Made by a program: the position numbers and the translations under genes
Notes under the pieces: generated by a model
What the model saw: only the letters and a program-made list of their open reading frames with translations
Told to the model about the DNA's origin: nothing
The model's database searches: none
Shown here: one piece after another, positions 57,714-64,000 of the stretch
How positions within the stretch are numbered: the stretch's first letter is position 1
Layout of the letters: every line of letters starts with the position of its first letter
Origin: Lateolabrax maculatus
Taxonomy: Eukaryota > Chordata > Actinopteri > Acropomatiformes > Lateolabracidae
DNA length: 64,000 nucleotides
Direction of reading: 5' to 3'
NCBI GenBank assembly: GCA_031216445.1
Contig: CM062210.1
Location: 1,781,001-1,845,000 of the forward strand

Positions 57714-57800
57714 TTTTGGAGTCGAAATCAGTGCGTTCTCATTCAGCGTCAGTCAGACAGACGAGCGGTGCCGCTTCCGGTACGGTTACTGCGACGCATG
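57340..57800 (-). promoter_or_regulatory. CpG-rich 5' end / promoter region of ssr1
   Basis: The region around and upstream of the ssr1 start is clearly richer in CpG than its surroundings (for example GCCGCGGTGACTTTCCGCCG, GCGACGCATGCGCAAACG). GCATGCGCA resembles the NRF1 element common in housekeeping promoters. No TATA box was seen. Confidence 0.5.
57644..57713 (-). CDS. ssr1: ssr1 exon 1: signal peptide
   Basis: It encodes MMKFLPKLLLLVLLGFPATL then LTK plus one base; donor AAAG|GTACGT. The leucine-rich core is a typical cleavable ER signal sequence. Confidence 0.96.
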
Positions 57801-58535
57801 CGCAAACGATACTGAGCAGTAGGTGTTATGGCGAAATCAGTCCCCCCTCTCGATTTGTGTCTCCCGTAGCGCTGTCTTCTTAAACTAGTTATAGCAGATA
57901 ACTGGCTCGGGTTAAAGTAGGATTAGGTCCAGGTTAAGTATTTTAACTTTTCTGGGCTGAAGTTTGGTTCAGGTTAAATTAAGAGGAAACACGAATCGAT
58001 GGGGAAACAGATTTCGACATAACACCGGAAATGTAGCCTGGACAGAAACAGCCGAATTAAAAAAAAACATATTTTATTTCATGACTGTTGCTAAAATTAC
58101 TAACTTTTCCCATAATGTATTATTTAAATTTCCCATTTTTACTCTAAATCGGATAAATATCACGTGAGAAAAGGCACGAGTTCCTGCACGAAATTTCAAA
58201 ATAAAATACTTGAACCAACCGGAACCAACTCATTGAGGAATCTTTGATTAGTAAAGACTACAACACAACAAATGTCAGCTGTTAAAATGATTCCCGAAAA
58301 AATAAACGTTTTCTATTTGGTTTAAAAGTCTTGTGTTTAAGTTTAAACCAGCTGGGCAGCTGCACATAATATACACTTCATTAAGTATTATTTTATTCTA
58401 AATCCTCAAGTAAATGCCATATAATAGTGCTAATGTAAGTTTGATATATAATCTATATGAATATGGGTATACATTCAGATTAACAGTATCTAAGATGCTA
58501 AATAAGGAGAACCACATTTCTGTTTACAAATAATT

Positions 58536-58541
58536 TTTATT
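58536..58541 (-). terminator. Candidate polyadenylation signal of nebl
   Basis: AATAAA on the minus strand (GTAGAAATAAAAATTATT) is followed by GTAAACAGAAATGTGGTT. It would give a nebl 3' UTR of about 1.9 kb and end about 0.8 kb before the ssr1 start. No gene is recognised between 57,850 and 60,430 otherwise. Confidence 0.45.
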
Positions 58542-60438
58542 TCTACCACATGTAACACACTGCAATTATCATATGGCAAAAAAACAACTGAGATTGACTG
58601 ATGTATAATTTCAAATAATATGTAAATTAACATATTATATAACCTTCTGATGACAGACTAAATCAAAAACTTTACAATGGTGACATTAGAAGCAAAAGTC
58701 CTCAATGCGAGAAAACATAAAAGGATTTATAAAATGACACAAAGTGCCTCTTCCAAAATCAACAAAGTTAACTTATGAATACTCAGTAAATTATATTCTA
58801 TTGCAGCTAGTATTTATGAAATCAAACATACAAAATACAAAACGCTCGCCAGCTAGAATGACAAACTCACAGCTGAGTCAAGTTTTTATTCAACACATGA
58901 CCGGGATGCAATCCACACAGCAAGACAATAAACCCTAAAAACACAACTTACTGGATACATACAGGTAAAAGAGTAAAATATATCTTTCCAAAACAGAAGA
59001 AAGGAGCCCGTGTATCAAAATAGTCTGCGACGTACAGAAATCTCAAGGCCTGACATACTCGTCTGTTCAGACTTCAGTCCACGTAAACTGTCCCTGTGTG
59101 TGGAGGTTAAATGATCTGGATAGCACATGGCGTGAAAACTTTTATTTAGAGTCAGAAACAAAAAACAAAACAAAAAAAGAAATAATTTGATGAGGAGAAA
59201 CAGAAAGACACAGTGTGTTAGTTAAGTCCTTTACAGACACAGAGGTTAGTGCTGCTGTGCCGTGTGATCTTTGTCTTTCTGTAGATTATATCAGAAGTCA
59301 AAAAACTAAACTACACTCACCTGAACATGAATTAAAACCCAGGATAAATAAATGATTAAACTTGAGACTCCTGTTCATTTGTTACTGTCGACTTCTTCAC
59401 CTCTTTCCTCCCTAAAACTCACCTCCTCTTCCTCCTCTCCTCCCTCTGCTGCTCTACGTTTCTCCACCATCCTTAAAGGAGGAGTCTGGTGTTATTCAAT
59501 ATTTCTGTCATTGTCAAAAAATCAAGTTAAAAACAAAAAACAACTCCAGCAACATGTTGTTCCGTCTCTCAATACCGTCTGACTTCCTGTCCGTGGCTCT
59601 CAGCTCTGAGCTCATTGGTTCCTACTGAAGACTTTAAAAACAGCTCACAGATATATAGTTTCACTTTTGAAGGACACATTCGATGGATTCACTGTTGGTT
59701 TTGTTTTTTCACTGGATTTACTGACAAGAAGAAGAACACAGAATATCAGCAGACTTCATCTTTAAACTTCCTACACAGATAATCAGACTGAATTGTTTTT
59801 TTGTTTTCACTTCATTACTAATTTTATCCATATTTCAGCTTGAATTGCTGTAAAAATCTGAAAGATCTAATATAGCTTGTTGCAGGTCATGTTTCTAATC
59901 TCTTTCTTCATGCATCGTTCCTCTCTTATTCCCTCTCATAGTTGGAAATGTTGGCATAACTTATCGACAGCATGCTAGATTTATACCTTTGCTTCTTTCC
60001 TTTCCTCCTTAACATAAGAAAATCTCCATCCTCAGCTGTTCCATCAGCTAGGATCAGCAGTCTGTGATGTTCAGCGTATCCAGCAGCTATTTTCTAATGA
60101 AGAATTGTACATGTACTTTATTTTTTTCTGTGGTATTTCCTGCTCCTGTGGATGTAGAAACTGTGTAGATGTGAATGATGGGTTTTCCTGTGTATGATTG
60201 TTGCCTGTTGGTTTTCAAAATCGACCAGAACAGCTGAAAACATCTGGATGTGATGTCACTTTGTCTACATTTAGCCAGTTTCTCCGCATGAAGGAGAAAC
60301 GCCGGAAACGTAAATGATCCCTAAAAAATGCAAAGCACATCACTGACTGCTGATTTTCTAACAGTGAGGGTGGATTTTATTCTTGACATGTTACCAGTGC
60401 CCGGCGTCCTCTTCCTCACTCCCTCCTTCCTCCCTCCT

Positions 60439-60615
60439 CTAGTTGCAGCACTCCACGTAGTTCGCCGGCAGCATGCCGGACTTGCCGGTCCGCTGCACGG
60501 TGCCGTACATCCAGCCCTCGTCGATGGGCTGAGCGTTGATGATGACATCGCCATCCCTGAACGAGACCTCGTCGTGGTCCTGAGCCGCATAGTCGTACAG
60601 CGCCCGGTAGACGCG
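60439..60615 (-). CDS. nebl: nebl last exon: SH3 domain and stop
   Basis: Acceptor CTGTTTGCAG, 58 codons then TAG at 60441-60439. It reads RVYRALYDYAAQDHDEVSFR, then DGDVIINAQPIDEGWMYGTV and TGKSGMLPANYVECCN. The ALYDY, GWMYG and LPANYVE signature residues of the SH3 fold are intact. The last residues (VECCN) differ from human IEFVN. Confidence 0.97.
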   Translation of the reverse strand, partial: RVYRALYDYAAQDHDEVSFRDGDVIINAQPIDEGWMYGTVQRTGKSGMLPANYVECCN

Positions 60616-63600
60616 CTGCAAACAGTATGAAGGGACAGTCAGAGGTTAGACTTTCACATCCGGTCCTTTGTGGACTGTGACACTGAAGAGGAATCTCAAT
60701 GCTGCAGCATAGTGATATATTACACCAGAGGCCACAGTGTGTGTTTGTCTCTTTCCTGTTTCAACATGACAAAGCCCCCGTCCACAAAGCCAGCTCCATA
60801 AAGACATGGTTTTCCCAGTTTGGTGTGAAAGAATTCGACTGGCCTGCACACAACAGAATAAAACAGCTTGGATCTGTGCACATGTTTTCATTTTTCTAAT
60901 CCAGTGAGTTTTGAATTACTGGCCGATCAAACTGTGGACCTCAGGCAAGGAACCGAGAGTTTGGCATCGGAAACGCTCTGGTTTTTTGATTGAAGTTTTA
61001 TTGACCAATCAAGTTTGAGCAGGCTTTGGTTGCGTGCAGGCAAACAGTCCGTGTGGAGAGCAGAAGAAATGGGATCCATGGGTTATCTACTGGTGACAGT
61101 TCTATCTGCATTCATAAGCAGATATCTGTGGAAATCTGCCAAAATGTCGTCTGGACCTAAAACACCTACAAAAAGTAAGCTGCTAATCAGACTGTTATAT
61201 CCGTTATCCGGCTGCACTGGAAGCCCCGCGGTTTCGAGATAGACAGGTCACTTCTAACAAATTTCAGCAAGGTGCTTGGCAGCTGTTATTGTTCAAATTT
61301 GATACGTCACAGTGTGGCATGTTAAAATCACTGTAGGATCACCTAAATGCACCAATAAACAACTAACCAGTGTGAAACTGGTAATGGGATCCTAAAGTAC
61401 TGGTGGTGTCCTCAGAGGCAAACACGGCTACGTGGAATTGGTTTTGAGTGGGAATCGTACCATGGTGGCTGAGTGCGGCGGGGAGGTGACGGATCTGACG
61501 GATGACATGCTGGTCTGGTGCATGTAGCCGTGATACTGCTGCTGCTGCTGCATCTGGACGCCCTGATGATAGGCTCCAGGAAGGACTGGAGCTGGGCGAG
61601 AGACCAAGAAACACATGGACAGACGGACAGATGAAGAGAGAATGAGTCAGTTGGAAAAATCTTTTCCTGCGTCTGTGTGATACAAACATTAGACACCTGA
61701 AGATCCTCCTCTGCCGCAACAACGCTGTGAATTTTAGGGAAATATATGTGATTCAAACTGTTAAACACCACAACCTGTAAGGAGATGCACAAACCTTTAA
61801 GAAGGCGGCGATTTCTGAAGTTTTATTTGTGGATTAGAAACACACGTGACACAAAGAAACACCTTCACCCTGCTATCGTGTGTGTAAGCGAGAAAAGACA
61901 ACATGAGGAAAGATACCAGGCGTGTCGGTGCTGCTGCGGTCCCAGAGGTCAGAGGTCAGCGAGCTGACAGACTGAGACTGGCTGTGGGCGAGAGACTGCT
62001 GGGAGTTCTGCCTGCTCAGCCTGCGCTCGGCCCGCTCTAACAGACGGCCACCACCAGGGGGCGGCACGGGGCGGAAAGAATCACATCACGCACAACACAG
62101 ACAGACAAACAGGGAGGGGGGGCACAGAGAGACATAAAAGTGAGCCAGCAAACAGAGAACATATGAACGTCGCTATCAGCTACATATGTCTTTAAAGGAA
62201 AAGGCTGGTGACACAGGAGGAGGTCACAAACAGGAGGAAATTATGCATTTGTTGGGGACTATTTTCAGCGGCGGATGAATCCACATTTGGTGCTCCTTTG
62301 GGTATTTAGGGCAGCAGGACGGTGTGAGTGGGGGGTTGATGAAGAAACATGTCACCCAGTGCAACAGTGAGGCTCACTGATGTGTTTTTAACAGTTTTTG
62401 GATGACAGTGGAGCTGTGTGGCTCAGAGAAAGAAGATCCATCAGGCTGTGATGCACACACAACACTTGTTAGTAGATACAGTCAGTGCTGGTTTGGGTCT
62501 TTTCATGGGGTTTGTTGACTATGTAAAAAATATGGTTCCTCACCAAAACAGTGAATTTAACTTGGTTATTGCAGGAGTGGACAAGATCTGTTTCATGCAA
62601 ACACAACAGCATCTTATGCCCTTGTTGTGGTAAATTATAGCTTCAGAAACAGCCAATGGCAGGCTAGTTGTTTTAGTAGAGAGAGGGGAGTCAGCTGAGC
62701 TACCAGACATCCTGCGGAGGCTCTTGGACTGGATGTTGTCCTCCAGAGGGTCAAAGTCAAAGATGGAGCCGGGGTCTGTCCTCCATGTCTTCAGGTCTTC
62801 AGAGAGGAGGGAAAGCTCATTTGAAGAAACGCTGACTACATTTACATGGACTGTCGACAAGCCAACATGTGCACACCTGTCTGTGAATGAAACGATGCAA
62901 CTACAACACATGTGCCGCTCTGCATATCAGGGTAATCAGAAAACGCTGCTTGTGCAGTGATTTCCTGTTCAGAGAGAGCTCCAATAAAAGAAGGTAATTA
63001 TGAAAGAAAAATAGCTAAAACCACGCCAAGTCAAAGCTGGAGCCTGAATCTGTCCACTTCACCTGAAATACATTAAAGAAATCTAAACAGCCTGAGAGAA
63101 ACGTCTGATGGACTGTGACATCTGTCCTGCTGACGGGTTAATATCTGATGCAGCGAAATATGTTGAGATTAAAAGCCTTTCAGTTGTCTCCAGGCAGCAT
63201 AAAAAAAACTTAAATATAAGACAATCACTTAATCTCTGCAGAAAATATATTGTACTTTCTTGCATATTGCATCAATGTTTACATCCAAGATCTTGGAAGA
63301 TCTGAGAAGGTGGAAGTGATGTTTGTTTTAAGCCATTAACCATATTTTTAATTTATCAATGAATTCCTAGAAGGCTTTTATTGTGAAACACACTGTATGC
63401 AGGAAGTGCTGAGTTTGATAAAGAGGAAATGAACCCCACATGAGCGCAAAAAAGAAAATGTTACACAAAACCCTATGATTTCAACAAATACCAAATGGCT
63501 AGTGGTAACCATGGTAACGGTGGATGTTGGGACCTCTCATTCTGTTCTGAAAAGGTCACCGTCCAATCAGAGGGCAGAGATCACATCCACTGACCTACAA

Positions 63601-63772
63601 TGATGCCTCCCGGTCGTCTGTCCATCTCCATCGCCTGCGGGTGGATCCCTTTGCTGTATCCCGCCTCTGCCATCATCTGATTGGCTCTCTGGTAGCGCTC
63701 CATGCTGGGATCGTCCAATCCTGGCGTGCAGCCTCGGCCGCGCGCCCGCTCAAAGTCCTCGTGGTACTTGGC
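60439..63772 (-). CDS. nebl: Nebulette / LIM-nebulette (NEBL), 3' part
   Basis: Nebulette is an actin-binding protein of the Z-disc (and, as the LASP2 isoform, of focal adhesions). Five minus-strand exons join in phase: 63772-63595, 62796-62704, 62036-61917, 61591-61461 and 60615-60439. Order: a nebulin-like repeat (AKYHEDFERARGRGCTPGLD, then SMERYQRANQMMAEAGYSKG); the conserved EMDRRPGGIIV and DLKTWRTDPGSIFDFDPLED block; a Ser/Gln-rich linker; APVLPGAYHQ and GYMHQTSMSSVRSV; then a C-terminal SH3 domain. Linker blocks DPGSIFD-DPLEDNIQS and APVLPGAY separate NEBL from LASP1 and nebulin. The LIM domain or further nebulin repeats lie upstream of the window, so which isoform start is used cannot be seen. 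Confidence 0.96.
60737..60870 (+). mobile_element. Tc1-like transposase fragment in the last nebl intron
   Basis: The + frame reads FQHDKAPVHKASSIKTWFSQ, then FGVKEFDWPAHN, the region around the second catalytic Asp of Tc1-type DDE transposases (QxDNAP-H pattern). Here the usual Asn after Asp is Lys, and the frame ends soon after. It shares the AAAGCCAGCTCCATAAAGA block with the remnant at 22660-22990. Confidence 0.75.
61461..61591 (-). CDS. nebl: nebl exon: linker before SH3 with short polyglutamine
   Basis: Acceptor CTCGCCCAG, donor ATG|GTACGA, 131 nt. It reads PVLPGAYHQGVQMQQQQQYH, then GYMHQTSMSSVRSVTSPPHS. A run of five CAG codons follows GVQM. Confidence 0.96.
61917..62036 (-). CDS. 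nebl: nebl exon: Ser/Gln/Arg-rich linker
   Basis: 120 nt, phase fits both sides, donor CCTG|GTATCT. The acceptor GTCTGTTAG is weak. It reads RAERRLSRQNSQQSLAHSQS, then SVSSLTSDLWDRSSTDTP. Human NEBL has SEKASHYRRHWSRSHSSS at the equivalent place. A CTCF-like motif lies just upstream (62051). Confidence 0.88.
62051..62064 (+). promoter_or_regulatory. CTCF-like motif in nebl intron
   Basis: CCACCAGGGGGCGG fits the CTCF core consensus CCASYAGRKGGCRS at all positions. Confidence 0.45.
62704..62796 (-). CDS. nebl: nebl exon: conserved DLKTWRTDPGSIFD block
   Basis: 93 nt, acceptor CTCTGAAG, donor TCTG|GTAGCT. It reads LKTWRTDPGSIFDFDPLEDN, then IQSKSLRRMS, nearly identical to human NEBL. Confidence 0.96.
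63595..63772 (-). CDS. nebl: nebl exon: last nebulin-like repeat
   Basis: 178 nt, acceptor GCCAACAG, donor GTAG|GTCAGT. It holds the KYHEDFERARGRG nebulin repeat start, DDPSMERYQRANQ, and GIHPQAMEMDRRPGGIIV at its end. This is the most 5' nebl exon seen in the window. Confidence 0.96.
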
Positions 63773-63847
63773 CTGTTGGCGGGAATAAAGCGGAACACAC
63801 GTTTACGCGTCAGGGTCGATGTCATGGAGAAATACAAAGAGTTAATA

Positions 63848-63869
63848 CACACACACACACACACACACT
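63848..63869. repeat. (CA)n microsatellite in nebl intron
   Basis: Run of about 11 units. The remaining sequence to 64,000 is intron with no recognised exon. Confidence 0.92.
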
Positions 63870-64000
63870 CTGGTCAGGGTGCATTTGGTCAGTGAGCAAA
63901 AAAAACACACAGGTTTTAAAATCTTTTATTGTTAACACACGGTCGGTGTTAGTAGCCGTGCGTCAGTCCCACCCGCGGTGCCACGCCACTCGTGTTAGCT

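Overview
The window is vertebrate nuclear DNA, almost certainly from a teleost fish. It has GT-AG split genes with kilobase introns, abundant (CA)n/(GT)n microsatellites, degenerate Tc1-like DNA transposons, a short inverted-repeat element and a LINE reverse-transcriptase scrap. The proteins are fish-like orthologues of human genes. No prokaryotic, viral or CRISPR features were seen.

Region 1 (about 1-35,450, + strand) is the 3' half of a voltage-gated sodium channel alpha-subunit gene. It is best matched to the cardiac Nav1.5 type (SCN5A; teleost scn5laa or scn5lab, copy not resolvable here). Visible parts are a probable short DII-DIII linker exon, all of domain III, the III-IV inactivation loop with its IFM motif, all of domain IV, the IQ motif, a PPSY motif and the stop codon at 29,864-29,866. 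Domains I and II lie upstream of the window. Positions 1-8,182 read as intron. A long 3' UTR probably runs to a polyadenylation signal at 35,422. Unusual points are two same-length exons for the DIII S3-S4 voltage sensor, an AT-AC intron just before the IFM exon, a (GT)11 tract abutting a 3' splice site, and a C-terminus ending in Val-Pro.

Region 2 (about 35,450-49,440) is mostly repeat-rich intergenic DNA. It contains one small unrecognised minus-strand candidate gene (about 44,055-45,251) that includes a 23-nt micro-exon.

Region 3 (about 49,445-57,800, - strand) is a complete ssr1 gene (TRAP-alpha of the ER translocon-associated complex). It has nine coding exons joining to 293 residues, with a CpG-rich 5' end and a (TCC)n repeat just past the stop codon.

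Region 4 (about 58,510-64,000, - strand) is the 3' part of nebl (nebulette / LIM-nebulette). It holds the last nebulin-like repeat, the linker and the C-terminal SH3 domain; the 5' part is outside the window.

The genes act in different places: the sodium channel in the excitable cell membrane, nebulette at the sarcomeric Z-disc, and SSR1 in the ER membrane as a housekeeping translocation factor. Nothing in the sequence suggests an operon-like relationship.
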